The notes: generated by a model from the sequence alone, not told the origin. 64,000 nucleotides of DNA from Calamus simplicifolius (GCA_900491605.1 UESW01005075.1:470362-534361), one strand, 5' to 3'; shown: positions 21,984 to 34,505, numbered from the stretch's first letter. Translations and numbers: made by a program.

Positions 21984-23012
21984 ATGTCATCTTTGAAGTT
22001 TCAGATTGCACCATTTGATGGACAGAACAACTTTGGATTATGGAGAATAAAGATGAAGGCTTTATTGAAGCGAGAGGGTTCTGTCAGAGCACTGGATAAT
22101 AGTTATACAGATGACATGACCACGGCTGAGATTGAAGAGATGGATGAGAAGGCGCATAGTGCGATCCAGTTGTCTCTAGAAGACAATGTTTTGCGAGAAG
22201 TCGCAGATGAGGAAACAGCAGCCGGTCTTTGGAAGAAACTGGAAAGTCTCTACATGAAGAAATCTTTAACATCGAGACTTTATTTGAAGCAGCGTCTTTA
22301 TACCCTAAAGATGCGAGAAGGTACGCCTATTAAAGAACACTTGAATGAGTTTAATAAGATTGTTATGGATATGAAAAATCTAGATATTAAACTCGAGGAT
22401 GAAGATCAAGCTTTGATTGTGTTATGCTCATTGCCTGCCTCATACGAAAATTTTGTGAACTCGATGCTTTATGGACATGAATCCATAACATTAGAGGATG
22501 TTAAAGCATCCTTGAATTCTGCAGAATTGAGAACAAAATTGAATGGAAATACTAGTGGAGACAAGGCAGATGGTTTATTCGTGAGAGGTAGGGCAAAGAA
22601 GAAGGATAAAGCTTTTAGAAAGAAATCTGTTGGTCGTTCAAAATCTAGGCCACCTGGAGATACGACGAACATTGAGTGCTACTATTGTCACAAGAAAGGA
22701 CATTACAAGTCAGATTGTCCTGTGCTCAAGAGAAAGGATAAGCAACGTAGTCAACGTCAAGATGCGGCGAATGTTGCTGAGAAAGATGAGTCTAGTGTGT
22801 CAGACAGAGTTCTTACGACATGCTCTGTTGTTAGTCTTTCAAACGATGTTTGGATAATGGATACAGGAGCATCATATCACATGTGCCCAAATAGGGAATG
22901 GTTCACCACATACGAACCATTGAATGGTGAATCAGTTTTTATGGGAAATGATGCAGTATGCCAAATTGTGGAATTGGTACTGTTCAGATTAAGTGCCATG
23001 ACAAAGTTGTGA
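21984..23012 (+). CDS. Copia gag with zinc knuckle and protease start
   Basis: The ATG at 21984 begins a copia gag (FQIAPFDGQNNFGLWRIKM, then LWKKLESLYMKKSL and LYTLKMREG). A zinc knuckle CYYCHKKGHYKSDC lies near residues 231-244. The protease motif WIMDTGASYHMC follows near residue 290. The match shifts frame around 22960, where the next ORF takes over. Gag forms the particle in which reverse transcription happens. Confidence 0.9.
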   Translation: MSSLKFQIAPFDGQNNFGLWRIKMKALLKREGSVRALDNSYTDDMTTAEIEEMDEKAHSAIQLSLEDNVLREVADEETAAGLWKKLESLYMKKSLTSRLYLKQRLYTLKMREGTPIKEHLNEFNKIVMDMKNLDIKLEDEDQALIVLCSLPASYENFVNSMLYGHESITLEDVKASLNSAELRTKLNGNTSGDKADGLFVRGRAKKKDKAFRKKSVGRSKSRPPGDTTNIECYYCHKKGHYKSDCPVLKRKDKQRSQRQDAANVAEKDESSVSDRVLTTCSVVSLSNDVWIMDTGASYHMCPNREWFTTYEPLNGESVFMGNDAVCQIVELVLFRLSAMTKL

Positions 23013-23926
23013 GAACCTTGACTGAAGTTAGGCACATACCAGACTTAAAGAGAAACCTTATTTCTTTGAGCTGTTTGGATTCCATTGGGTGTATGTACTC
23101 AGGTGGAGGTGGAGCTCTAAAAGTCACCAAAGGCAATCTAGTTGTGATGAGAGGAAACAAGGTGAATCACTTGTATCATCTACAGGGTAGCACAGTTATG
23201 GGTTCTTCGATTGGCACAGCAAATTCTGTTTCTGCTGATGATAGAACAAAATTGTGGCATATGCGTTTGGGCCATATGAGTGAGCGTGGCATGACAGTTT
23301 TGAGTAAACGTGGTTTACTATGTGGTGAGCAGACAACCTCACTAGATTTCTGTGAGCACTGTGTTCTTGGCAAGCAGTGCAAGGTCAGTTTTAGTACAGG
23401 CACACATTCAACGAAGGGTACACTCGACTACATACATTCTGATTTATGGGGACCGGCACAGGTTCCATCTAAGGGTGGTGCTCTTTACTTTGTGACATTT
23501 ATTGACGATTATTCCAGAAAAGTTTGGGTTTATTTTCTGAAAAGAAAAAGTGAAGTGTTTGAAACCTTCAAGAAGTGGAAAGCCCTTGTTGAGAATCAGA
23601 CAGGGAAGAAGATCAAACGTCTGAGGACCGATAACGGTCTTGAGTTCTGTGGTGGTGATTTTAATGAATTCTGTGCAGATGCAGGTATCGTTCGACACCG
23701 TACAGTCAGGTACACTCCACAGCAAAATGGAGTGGCAGAAAGGATGAACAGAACTCTATTGGAGAGGGCAAGATGCATGCTCTCTAATGCTGGCATGGAA
23801 AAGGCTTTTTGGGCTGAAGCAGTTAACACTCTTGCTATCTGGTTAATCGTTCTCCTTCAACAGCAATTGAATGCAAGACTCCTTTTGAGATGTGGTCAGG
23901 TAAGCCTTGTGATTATTCAAATCTAA
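22958..23926 (+). CDS. Copia GAG-pre-integrase and integrase
   Basis: After the frameshift it holds the pre-integrase zinc region (LWHMRLGHMSERGM ... CEHCVLGKQ) and the integrase core: IHSDLWGP (first Asp), LRTDNGLEFCGG (second Asp) and TPQQNGVAERMNRTLL (Glu). All three acidic residues are present. A second frameshift near 23840 breaks the match after FWAEAVNTLA. Confidence 0.9.
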   Translation: MPNCGIGTVQIKCHDKVVRTLTEVRHIPDLKRNLISLSCLDSIGCMYSGGGGALKVTKGNLVVMRGNKVNHLYHLQGSTVMGSSIGTANSVSADDRTKLWHMRLGHMSERGMTVLSKRGLLCGEQTTSLDFCEHCVLGKQCKVSFSTGTHSTKGTLDYIHSDLWGPAQVPSKGGALYFVTFIDDYSRKVWVYFLKRKSEVFETFKKWKALVENQTGKKIKRLRTDNGLEFCGGDFNEFCADAGIVRHRTVRYTPQQNGVAERMNRTLLERARCMLSNAGMEKAFWAEAVNTLAIWLIVLLQQQLNARLLLRCGQVSLVIIQI

Positions 23927-24600
23927 AGGTTTTTGGATGCCCTGCTTACTATCATGTTAAGGATGGTAAACTTGAACCTAGAGCAAAGAAGTGTATCTTT
24001 GTTGGTTATGCTGATGGCGTGAAGGGTTATCGTCTGTGGTGCATAGAACCTAATTCACCTAAATTCATTATTAGTAGGGATGTTACTTTTAATGAAAAGT
24101 TTATGCTAGATCAAAGGAATGTTGTTGATGAGTCTGCAGGAAAACATGAGAGTGATACAAATGAGGTGGAGGTTCAGGTCGAGCTTCGAAAAAAGAGCTC
24201 TCAAAATGATTTGAGCGAGCAAATTGTTACTATTGATTCTAGTTCAGATGAGGAAGCTCAAGATGAGGTGGAGCAGCCATACTCTATTGCTACTGGCAGA
24301 GAAAGGAGGGAGATTCGAGCCCCTCAAAAATATGGGTTTTCTGATCTGGTGGCTTATGCCCTTACGACAGCAGAAGATATGGGTATTCAGGAACCATCTA
24401 CCTATACTGAAGCTGTTACTTGTTCGGAATCAGAAAAGTGGACTGTTGCTATGGCTGAAGAACTGGAATCACTTCACAAGAACCAGACTTGGGACTTGGT
24501 GCCATTGCCTAAAGAAAAAAGAGCCATTGGGTGTAAATGGGTCTTTAAGAAAAAGGAAGGTATTCCAGGCGTTGAAATTAGTAGATGCAAGGCAAGGTAG
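23890..24600 (+). CDS. Copia integrase C-terminus and truncated RT start
   Basis: It opens with LKVFGCPAYYHV and KCIFVGYADGVKGYRLW, the C-terminal integrase region of copia. A variable linker is followed by the RT entry segment WTVAMAEELESLHKNQTWDL and GCKWVFKKK, ending at a stop after SRCKAR. The catalytic RT motifs and RNase H are absent; 24601-24885 is short non-coding tail ending in the purine-rich AAGGTGGAGATT next to the 3' LTR. Confidence 0.88.
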   Translation: MWSGKPCDYSNLKVFGCPAYYHVKDGKLEPRAKKCIFVGYADGVKGYRLWCIEPNSPKFIISRDVTFNEKFMLDQRNVVDESAGKHESDTNEVEVQVELRKKSSQNDLSEQIVTIDSSSDEEAQDEVEQPYSIATGRERREIRAPQKYGFSDLVAYALTTAEDMGIQEPSTYTEAVTCSESEKWTVAMAEELESLHKNQTWDLVPLPKEKRAIGCKWVFKKKEGIPGVEISRCKAR

Positions 24601-24885
24601 CTAAAGACAATCATTGCTGCTGATAGTTGCTGACCTTGAAGATGTGAAGTTCCCGCCAAGGGCAATGTTTAAGCATTGCTTGGACTTGATTGGCATGCTT
24701 GTTTGAGGTTTGCTCCTTCTGGGGCTTGGTGGCGAGGTGAATGAAAGTTCTATTTTTGTTTTGAAGTGGATATGTTTTTTCGTTGCATCCCTTGTTTCCT
24801 ACACCGAGTTAGCTCACGTAGGCTTAGGGATGCTGGAGAATATGTTCAACTTCTAGTTTGTTAAATTCAAGCCAAGGTGGAGATT

Positions 24886-25186
24886 TGTTAAATATGTCTT
24901 GAATTTTATATATCGGGCCCGGTTTTTTTGACCCGACCCGATATTCTTGTTGGGCCCGGACCAAACCGGTCCGCTAGGGTTTATTTTATGGAAGTATTTT
25001 TTTGGGGCGTATATATATAGATATACGTGTGAAAACTTCTGTAAGGGTTTTCCTCTCCTCTTTTGATAATGGAATTTGTTTGCCTTGCCCGTGGATGTAG
25101 ATCACCATGATCGAACCACGTAAATTCTTGGTGTTCCTTTGTTTATTTATTGCTTTGATTTGTTTATAGATCTGATTTCCGCAACA
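24886..25186 (+). repeat. 3' LTR of the copia element
   Basis: Starts TGTTAAATATG after the purine tract and ends TTTCCGCAACA; followed by TCTCT, the target duplication. Confidence 0.92.
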
Positions 25187-25191
25187 TCTCT

Positions 25192-26062
25192 GAAGATCCT
25201 CTTAAAGAAAAAAAAAGAGAGAAAAAAGATTTGCTTTCTTTTGTGCAATAAGAGTGCATTGATCATACGAATTGATCATTCGATGGCCCAATAGGTCTTG
25301 TTACGCATCGCATACACAGCAGCATGCGTAGACGATCAATTTGCATGATCGATATATGTTTACTGTATCAAAAAATNGCCTATATTTAGACCTATAAAAG
25401 GTGATGAAAAATTTGAAAGTGTGACTTAGGTGTCAAGGAGACTGGTTTGATCAGGGCATACGACATGGTACAAAAGAGAGCCTACTAAATACTTATTGAT
25501 GCCACGAGAATGCTGATGAAATAAATGATAATTCCCAGTGCATTTAATAGAAAATTGGGGCATTATAATTAGCAGATACCTAGATTACTGAGTAGAATGG
25601 CCAAACATTGGGTATCCATAAGTTAGACCTAGATTATTTACATACATGAAGTTTACAATCATAATGGCATTTTTTTTAAACATAGCATGTGCCAAATGCT
25701 AGTAGTTGTCTCAATACGGCATCACCCTTTAGTTACTAACTGGCAACTTAAAAAAGACTTGGCCCAAATTAGAAGAATATTTAAATCCTAGAGTGTGTTT
25801 CAAGTACATTAAAAAAAAAAAGATTCAATGTCAGGGATTAAATATGCCACGATAGATTTAGAATGTTAAACTTTCCTGATTGCATGTAAATTTATGCTTT
25901 AATTGATTAAGCATTTTTCTTGACAAAGTGACTTATGCATATTGATGTGACATGATATTTGCCTCTTCCTTTATTTTGGGACAACTTTTTGTAGTCGTTA
26001 CATGGTTGTAGTTTCTTGAAGTAGTGGTTTTTAGCAAGTATTAGAAAATCTGTTCGTTTCAG
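25192..26062. other. Non-coding DNA before the TPR exons
   Basis: Probably intron of the TPR gene. One ambiguous base (N) stands at 25377. No exon of the expected upstream TPR protein is visible here. Confidence 0.5.
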
Positions 26063-29000
26063 GCAGTTCAGCTAATTTTATCATCTCGGAAACAATTGAA
26101 TGGAGCAAGCTTTAAAGGATTTGATATTTTCGTGGATACAGATGGTAATGTGGAAAAGGAAACACTGAATATTGATCCAATCCAAATAAGTTCTTTGTCT
26201 TACTACTGAACCTTATGTTCAGTTACTTGAAAATGCATGTCTGTCTAGTATCGGCAGCTACTAACTCAGGGTACGTTAAAAGGTAATCAATTTTCCTTGT
26301 TTGGGTCTCATTTACTGGATATCCTTATGTTCAGTTATTGGAAAATGCATGTCTGTCTTGTATCGGCAGCTACTAACTCAGGGTACGTTAAAAAATAATC
26401 AATTTTCCTTGTTTGGGTCTCATTTACCATACATATACCTCCTAAGTCATTCTTATAATAGGTGCATTGTGGATGAAACTGTTATTATTGGTTAGGTTAG
26501 GCTCAATAACACAAGAAGATGTTCATGCCTGACATTTTATTTTTTGCATCCATCATAAGACAAAGCATGGAAACATTTGTGTGGCCTCATGTTTCTGAGC
26601 ACGAATAAGATTTCTGCATACATTATTAGGGGAGGGAGCCTAGAAGCATGCTCTTTTTCAGAAAGCAAGCAATCCTGGTTATAATAAAATAAAGATTAAG
26701 AATTCTAGTGCCAATGTTGATGGGCATTCAGCCAGCAGTCAGTGGAGCAAAGAAAAAGAAAGAAGTCTCAATACCGCTCAATCCATAGTTGTTTGAACCC
26801 TTTCCAAACTAACAAGGTTGATAGAGACTAACTAGCATGAGTGGATGCTTTATGATATCACAGAAGATGTGCCCATTGCTGGCACCATGTTGGCATGGGA
26901 CAGCAAATCATGGTTTGCTAAGAACCATGATATGTCAGCATCAGTCTCATGGCTGTGAAGTCAAACATCATTCAAGTTGAATGAGAACCCAAAGGTCACC
27001 ATGTAGGAGAAGAATATATTATCTATGTTAGAGTTTCAAGATGTCACAGCTCAACCTATATTAGGAAATTCACATCCTTTTAGAATATGAAAATATGCCA
27101 TTCTGTTGAAGCACTGTGTTGATTAGCTCCATGTTAGATGAACCATTTTGGAAAGTTAATATATAAGAATTTACTAAATTTTTTTTCATCTAAGATTAGG
27201 GCCAGTGTTAGCTCTGTTGAACAACCGAAGTTTTCTTAGAGGACACAGCAGAAATGATTTTGTCATGTCCTACAAACCTGAAAGCATATTGCAAGTAGAT
27301 GTGGTTAGGAACAGGGTACATTTAAGATTTTGTTCGTTGGAGTAGAACATAGGACTTGATCTCGCAGTAGGCATAGTTCCTCGTAGATGATCAAATGAAA
27401 CTGAAATATCTAAGCTGAATTATTTAAAGCTTAGGCCTTGGAATACTAGTTAAATTCAAAAATGAGCACAATGCAACTCAACTCAACTCATCTAAGCCTT
27501 TTCCCAACTACATGGGGTCGGCTACATGAATATGCTACCTTTACTCTGCTCTATTCAGGACTAAGTCGACTTATCACCGCACCCAGACGTAATGCGGTGC
27601 TCCTTATCTATTTTTCGAAACATCCGGAGGCAGATGCAATGCGTCTCTTAACGAGGACGTTCTAGCCTTTTGCGTAGTTTGATTTAGTATATTCATGTTT
27701 TAGGGGATCTGATGGAGTTTTACGCTGGTTGTCAACTACCTAATGCAACCCTCCTTTTTTACCCGGGCTTGGGATCAACCTTGGCGGAGTTTTCAAAAAT
27801 GAGTATACTATTGAAAGATTTATCTATGTTTTTCCTTTTTCAATTCTTTGTCCTTTTCTTATAGTGTGTCATATAAAACATTTCTTGTTTATCTACATCG
27901 ATGTCATGCATTGAGTGGACTGGAGGGGATCTAGGACTGTTCAAGCATGCAACAAATCTGATGCTATCAATGGTTTCACATGCCAACTAGGCCTTTTGGA
28001 TGTATGAGGAAATAAGTAGCACTTGTCTTCAATATACATGGGATCCGTCAATGCATATTCTGACTTATAACCCACATGTGCTAGTCTCATACTATATGGA
28101 ATATGTTTCTTCATGGCCTTACCCTCAATGATGATATGTTTGGGAGTCACACTACACTTTTTTCACCTATTTTGCCAAGTTGGGATGGCCATACATATAT
28201 CAGATATCAGGGTGCTATCATAGACATCATCAACCACATTAATAATAGTAGAGAGGATAGCATCTAGGTTGGTATCATAATCAAGGCTTTGATTGTAAAT
28301 TTGACTTTAATGTAGATGAGGCCCATGGACTCTCCAAATAAAACTGTAAGTGTTGAATGTTGTTTTCTTGCTTTTTTTTTAAAGTGCTTAAGACATTGTT
28401 GATCATGGTATGATTAACAAGTCATGTTATGATTCCTACAAGACTATCCCGACTTTATTAAGATTTAAGGAATATTGTTAGGGGGAAAAAAGACTGGAAA
28501 CAAATAAAGTATGTGTTTGGAGGAGAAATAGAGTTGGCGCTTCGTTATGCTTCCTGATATAGGAAAGTGGTGCCAAATGAGCCAAAAATATTTTGATTGC
28601 CATTGAAATTTATGTATTTCTTGTTTTGCATGGGTGCGATTTTAGGAAAGCTCTGTTTTAGTGTTAGCAATAGAACAACAAGAAAATTCCTTTACTTTTT
28701 GATATTTTAGCTTATACTTTGTTGGGTTAAGGCCCTAAGGACCTTATTATTGTTTACAACAAACCCTTTGCTTTTGCCTCCTCAAAATGCTCTTTGCTAT
28801 TATTCCATCTATAATAAAAATAAAAAATAGATAGGAGCCTAAACCAAGGTTTATTGTCTTGGTATTAGATCCTGTACTAATGTCATAATGATATAGTGTC
28901 AGCATGCTCGATATGGATGTTGGTCCAGCATACGTATGTCGAGTCTCTGTTTAATATTTGTATTGTATGGTATGCTCAATATGGGGTAGTATGTGCTAGT

Positions 29001-29973
29001 GTGACGTGCCATGAACCTAATTGTCCATGTTACCATTCTTATATTTTTCTTTACATCCACATTTTTTCCATGAGATCATAAAGACTGAACATGGGAGATG
29101 TTAATGCTCAACCTTAATTCTTAATTTACAATTTTGGCATAGGATGAGATTCTTAACCATCTCTTTCAAATTCTAAATATGAGGATAAAAGATTGGTTAG
29201 ATATAGGTAAATGAGAGGTAGAGATAGTTGGGTTATAGTGTAGATCTTGGGAAGCATCATAACAAAAGGAAAAGAGGTAGAGATGCATAGAGAGCAAAGG
29301 ATAAATACATTTGTTGAAGGCTATATCAGAATATTTTTGTTTTTCTTTCTTAACCAGCCAAAGAGACGATCTTCTCTTGCTACTTGAGTGCTAGATCGGA
29401 AGTAACCAATACCAGGACATAGGAGTGACATGGGAGACCAAGGCATGGCTTCTTTTGTCTCCTCAAATTATTGTTAATCTTTAATCTTTAATCTAAGATG
29501 GCCAAGTCTTATGAGATTTAAAACATTGATAGAATTACATTGTTCAGTTACACATACAGTCTGCATTATCATTTTGACTGCATGTGGCCGGCACCATTGT
29601 AATGGGATAAAGCTGAAAATTTTAAATGTTTTTGCTGTCTTGTGCGGTTCAACATGTTGACACAGTAATGGGGATCCCATAAATTTGGGTAATGTCTCTT
29701 GGTTTTGTTGTAGTTATGGATTGTTAGTCACATTTTCTTTTACTTTATTTTTGTAGGTAAAGTTATATGTACTACCTGTGGTCATGTTAATCAAATCTCC
29801 TAAATAATAAAGTTTATTGCTTTTCAAGGAAACTAAACTTGCCCGTGTATACTCTATTGTTATCAAGTTATATCCAATTTAGGCCTTTTTTATATCTGAG
29901 GCTGTAGGAATTCATTACTTTTGATGGGTGAGAACAATGTCTTTCATGTGTTAATTTGATTATTCTTTCAATA

Positions 29974-30012
<39 letters not shown>

Positions 30013-33000
30013 TACGTTATAGAGCTGTGCAGGGAATATCCCCTTAATTCACTATAATCTCCAAAATATTGCTGCTGTAGATGTCGATGAAAATTGTTTG
30101 TCTAGAAGAATTTTCTCTATCTGGTGTTTTACTTTTTTTTAATTCCTAAGAATCTGCATGAGATGCAATATACATGTTGACTTGCTTCTAGGGAAAACTT
30201 ATTCCAATTGGGGACATATAAGTGATGCTGTGGCTGTTTATGATCAGCTCATCTCTGAGCATCCAGACGACTTCCGGGGTTACTTGGCGAAGGTACATTT
30301 TAGATTTTCTTTAAATATGGTTATCTTCTACATTCTCATTTTGTTTCCTCTAAATATAATTATGAGATAATTTCTACAACATTTCAGAGTGTTGCTTAAT
30401 AAAGAAAGCAAGAGATACTTAATTGCAATGTAATTAAATTTTTATATATTTTATTATGTAAAAAGAGAACCCTTGAAAGAATTTATAGCTAGTAGACTTA
30501 AATACAACTAAGCATGTTTGATTATAAATTCATTGTTAAAGGAAATAATTTTTTTCTTTTATCAGGAAGATCATTCAAAAGACTAATGGTGTCTATTAGA
30601 TGTTGCTGCTTTTCTCTTTCCCTAAAACCTCCAGAAAATAATCAAATCACAGTCAATGTGGTTGGTTCAGAAACATGCCATATTCTAAGTGGCTTTCTTT
30701 TGGTACTTTTGAAGCTAGACAATGACATTTTTTTTCTTGCTGACTTACAATTACTAGAAACATTCATTGCATTTATAAATGATACATTTTATTTGATTCT
30801 AGGTCAAAGGAAATGTCATTCCTCCTTCATGGTAGTCTGAACCTTCCCAAGAATCACCGGCTGTAATTCAAAAGCATGTTTCAGTTGCCTAATTTTTGAC
30901 AGATCATGATTTATGAAATGAAACTCTACCTCTTATTTATTGCGGGTCCCACTCCTATTTTACATGCACAGATTGAAAGATCTATTTTGATCCAGAATTA
31001 AAACTTGGATCTTGAATCTTTTTCTTTCTAAATCGTTAAATGTTGTTTATTCAGATTTTTATCTTGTTCACCCATTTTGACATGAATTTATATGTCCATC
31101 ATAGACATATAATTGCTGTTAGAGGAAGAGAATGAGAACTGTTATTTTAAATTATCATGTGAAGATTATAAATTAGTATTCTTATTATTGTGGGACTCGA
31201 AACTTTTCTTTTAGGAATAAAATCGCATCCTTAGGGTTGTACAAGTTTACATGCGGACCAGTCTTGAAGAAGCCCATTTTAAAATGGAAAGAAAATATTA
31301 ACAAACAGGGACACTTTGTTTGATTAGAATCATTACTTTGGAAGTTAGACCATCAATAGCTTAAGCCTTTGATGAAATGGAATATCATGCTTGTTATGCA
31401 TGTTAAAACAAACTAAGGATTCATGTGGCTACACAAATAAATAAAATATGTCATTTTGTATCATTTTTACCTTTTGTTATAAATTTTATTCTGTAAGGCT
31501 TAGTTCAAAATTTTTGTGTTTCTACTCTAGCATTCAGTTCCATTATCTATGAGTCTATTTTCCTTGATCTTCTATTATGAATCAGATTCTACTATAAGGC
31601 CGCATTTGGATTGCTGGATTGGACTGGATTGGATAAGACTTCCAATCCAATCCAATGTTTGAGAGAGAAGAAAAGAGAGCTCTATACCATTGGCCCCAAC
31701 AAAATGTTGGTTTGGTATGCCTAAAAAATTTGATTTGTCAAACCCGAGGAAGGGTTTGGCATTAGGAAGCCAGTGGGATTTAATTGCTAATCCAATCCCA
31801 CCTCAATCCATCCTGGTTACCAAACATTCCCTAAATGTTTGAAGGATGAATGAGGTGAGATGATCTTTTTTTGGAGCAAACTTTCAATATGAGAGTGATT
31901 TTTCTTCTCTGATACTTTGCCAGGGGATCATGTTGAAAGAAAATTGTAAAGTTGGAGATGCAGAAAGGATGTTTATTCAAGTACGTATTAATATTCTCAT
32001 TGCTTCTCACATATTCTTATTATTTATTATCTGAGGGTAAGGAGAGCAATGTCACCAAGAACTTATTTGAATGGAACAAAATGACGGGTGACATTCATGA
32101 AAAGACTATATTTAGTTATTATTTTAATAGACATTTATTCATTACGAGTTCTCTTCTTTTTCAATAGGATATTGATATTCTTTCATCTTTTGTAGAATGA
32201 GATAAAATGATTATTAATATTCAAACAATAAGGAATTTTTGAGGGTTATCTTATAATTCAACAACAAAACAGAAGGTTTAATCGATGGTGTCGTGTTGGC
32301 AAGGACAGGTAGTTTTATCTATGAAAAAGAAAATTAGTGCATCAAGGGTGTATAATCAGGGTAAAGATAAGTAATTCTAGCTTGATTTATCATCAGGGTC
32401 GTATAATCTTTTGAGGCTAGAATTCATGAATTTACGGTTTGGTTTTGTTTTGCATTGACCAAGTAGGTTCAAATAATGATGAGAATAACCGAATTGTGCC
32501 TCTTATGTATTGTATTGCACCGCCTTCCATGGCAAGACAAACTAGTGAACTAAACAATTATGGTAGCCAGGTTACAATATTAGCTATCAATTAGGCATTA
32601 TGCCAGCCATACTTTTTTTGGTGGAGTTAAAAAAGCATTGTAAATTACACTGCATGGTAGAGAAACAAACTGTCAATTGAGTGACTAGATTTTATGTTTG
32701 TTAAAGTATTCTGCTTTAAGCATAAAAAAATGAGTTGCATAACCTTTTACGGAGAAGTAGCGGATGGTTCTACATATCAGCAGGTTTCTATGGAAAAAAA
32801 TGATATTGTATCGACAACAAATTTATTAACATGGGTATATATGCAAGTGCATTCCACGTGACAGATAAATTTAACTTAAATTTAAAAATTTTCTAATGAA
32901 GAAAGGATAGCGGTGTCCATTCAATGGAAGAAAAGTGAGCAGGGGAGGAATAAATCTGAGATAGGAAGAGAGACATCACTGATTGGATCAGAACATAAGA

Positions 33001-33281
33001 TAGCATGGGGATTTATTGGGCTGGGAATCTTACCGGTGACACCAAATTGGGAGCATGTTATTCCAATCTACATTCTTTCCCATGAAAGACATAAAAGAAA
33101 GCTTACCAGCTTATTAATTATTTTCCTAAGATGGGCAAAAATGACAAATCCAAATGCCTGAACTCCCTTGCTTAATTGTGCACTATATTGTGGTCTCATT
33201 TCATTCTTATGCATCCTGCAGGAAAGGTCTTTCGCACCAGACAAAGCAAAGGCACTCGTTGATCGATATTCAGGAAAATGA
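26063..33281 (+). CDS. TPR-repeat protein, last four exons (5' part missing)
   Basis: Four exons give about 118 residues ending in a TGA. Exon 26063-26185 (acceptor TTTCAG) starts AVQLILSSRKQLN and ends NIDPIQ. Exon 30176-30292 reads VDLLLGKTYSNWGHISDAV, then YDQLISEHPDDFRGYLAK, a tetratricopeptide unit; its donor is AAG then GTACAT. Exon 31924-31980 (acceptor CCAG, donor GTACGT) reads GIMLKENCKVGDAERMFIQ. Exon 33222-33281 (acceptor TGCAG) reads APDKAKALVDRYSGK and stops. Order and sequence match the C-terminus of the plant TPR protein typified by Arabidopsis At1g78915, as I recall it. The junction between the first two exons lacks GT and AG. Earlier exons are not found upstream; two N-terminal exons of the same family appear at 63672, downstream. 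It could be a broken copy. Confidence 0.75.
26211..26431. repeat. Tandem duplication, unit 112 bp
   Basis: 26211-26322 and 26323-26431 are over 90% alike, both beginning CCTTATGTTCAGTTA and containing GTATCGGCAGCTACTAACTC. It lies 25 bp after a TPR exon, inside the intron. Confidence 0.9.
27465..27800 (-). mobile_element. 3' end of a non-LTR retroelement (RTE-like LINE or related SINE)
   Basis: On the minus strand it reads GCCCGGGTAAAAAAGGAGGG, GTTGCATTAGGTAGT, then CATGTAGCCGACCCCATGTA and GTTGGGAAAAGGCTTAGATG, ending in TGAGTTGAGTTGAGTTG. This is a very common dispersed plant tail sequence that I associate with RTE-type LINEs. It sits in the long TPR intron. The exact family is not certain. 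Confidence 0.5.
29975..30008. repeat. (CA)n microsatellite
   Basis: About 17 CA units in the TPR intron, 167 bp before the second exon. The remaining intron sequence from 27800 to 30175 shows no other feature I can name. Confidence 0.95.
31598..31831. mobile_element. Tourist-like MITE, 234 bp
   Basis: Left end GGCCGCATTTGGATTG; complement of the right end GGGAATGTTTGGTAACC. The two form the GGSNNNRTTTGG terminal inverted repeat of Tourist/PIF elements. TAA flanks both sides (31595-31597, 31832-31834). It lies in the intron 93 bp before a TPR exon. Confidence 0.7.
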
Positions 33282-33913
33282 TGAATCATAAATAGAGTTA
33301 GTCATGACTTCTTATTTCACCAAATGGACAGAAGGATGCATGCTAGGCTAGGCTGGTTTCATTACTGCCTAAGCTCCATCTCAGCCAACATCAAGTACAG
33401 TATCGTATTGCTGCCAATAGGTTTATTTTCATGGAATTGATGCAAAACAGGTTCGTATGAGAAGGAGAATTGTTTTTCGACTCTGCATAAAAAATGCTAT
33501 TGCAACCGCATTCAACTGGCTGCCAAATGATTGTAAAATAATATGTGCTCTCGTTGCTGGATGCGTCACTAATGATGTATACTTTTCTTTCTGTATCGTA
33601 AGATTTCTTTCTATGATTCTTTTATCCTCTGTTTTTTTTTTTTGTCCTCAGGTTTGTTCGAATTTGACTTTTCCAAAAGATCGTTTAACTTGTCCATTAA
33701 TTTAAAATAATTGTTCGGCTGTCATATCAAAACATAACGTATTTGCTAATCTTATTAATGATCTTGTAAAGCTCTAGGTCCTTGTTCATGCTAATAGAGA
33801 ATAGCTTACCTTGCAAGGCTTGAGAAAGAAATTAGGTTGGATGAGATTACAGATGAGGTTATTGTGTTGAGGTCCAGGTCTAAACCTTATTTATTGAGCA
33901 GTCTGCCCTGAAT

Positions 33914-34505
33914 TAGGGGTGCTTAAACTCGTTTTTTTTTAAGTTGAAAGTTGAATGCTAGTACATTGGGGTTACCATAGTTTGGATGAGGGCTGCAGAC
34001 GGGTCAAGTCACATTCGGGGCACACATGGTTACTACCTGGTTCGATTCAATATTTAAGTCATGATCTGGTTTGGGTCTTGTTGTAACATAGGATCTATAA
34101 ATAACCTGTGAATCTGACCTGGGGTCAGGAATATGAAGTTAACCTATTCGGTAGGTAATTCAAGCTGGTCCCGACAACATCTTATAAACATGTTTTTGAC
34201 CAACCCAGCCCCCACAACGTTTATAAACATGTTATAGATTGGGTAAGGTTACTGTTAGTAGGTTAAATGGGTCTTAAATGGTTTAAATAAGTTAAGCAAG
34301 TCTTAAATGGGCTAGGTTGCAATTTCTGAATCCAGCTCAATTTAAACAGGTTTGGAAACTAAACTTTAATTTAACCTACTTAATAAAAGGGTTAAGTTGG
34401 GTCAACCGGTTTACAACGTTGAGCTAATTATGCCAAGCTTTAATGTGCTTATATCAGGTCAATTGCAGGCTGGGTTGGTGAGTGGGTCATAATTTGCCAC
34501 CCTCA
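33914..34505. mobile_element. Possible hAT-like MITE
   Basis: Left end TAGGGGTGCTTAAAC; complement of the right end TGAGGGTGGCAAATT, similar to hAT termini. The interior is full of GGGTYAAGT-like words. The 8-bp flanks (CCCTGAAT and TCGCAAAT) agree at only four positions, so the call is weak. Confidence 0.33.

Larger units (their letters stand above)
20310..25186 (+). mobile_element. Ty1/copia retrotransposon, internally deleted, carrying host gene fragments
   Basis: Two LTRs (320 and 301 bp) bracket a 4.2-kb interior. TCTCT at 20305-20309 and 25187-25191 is a perfect target duplication. The interior has a Met-tRNA-type primer site, a long 1.3-kb leader, then gag, protease and integrase in copia order. 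Only the first residues of the RT region remain, so most of RT and all of RNase H have been deleted near 24600. The pol frame is also broken by frameshifts near 22960 and 23840-23930. The leader carries pieces of at least two host genes. Confidence 0.9.

Noticed and set aside
33457..33705. Open frame after the TPR stop as an extra gene
   Set aside because: It is short, AT-rich, lacks a family match and lies where a 3' untranslated region is expected.
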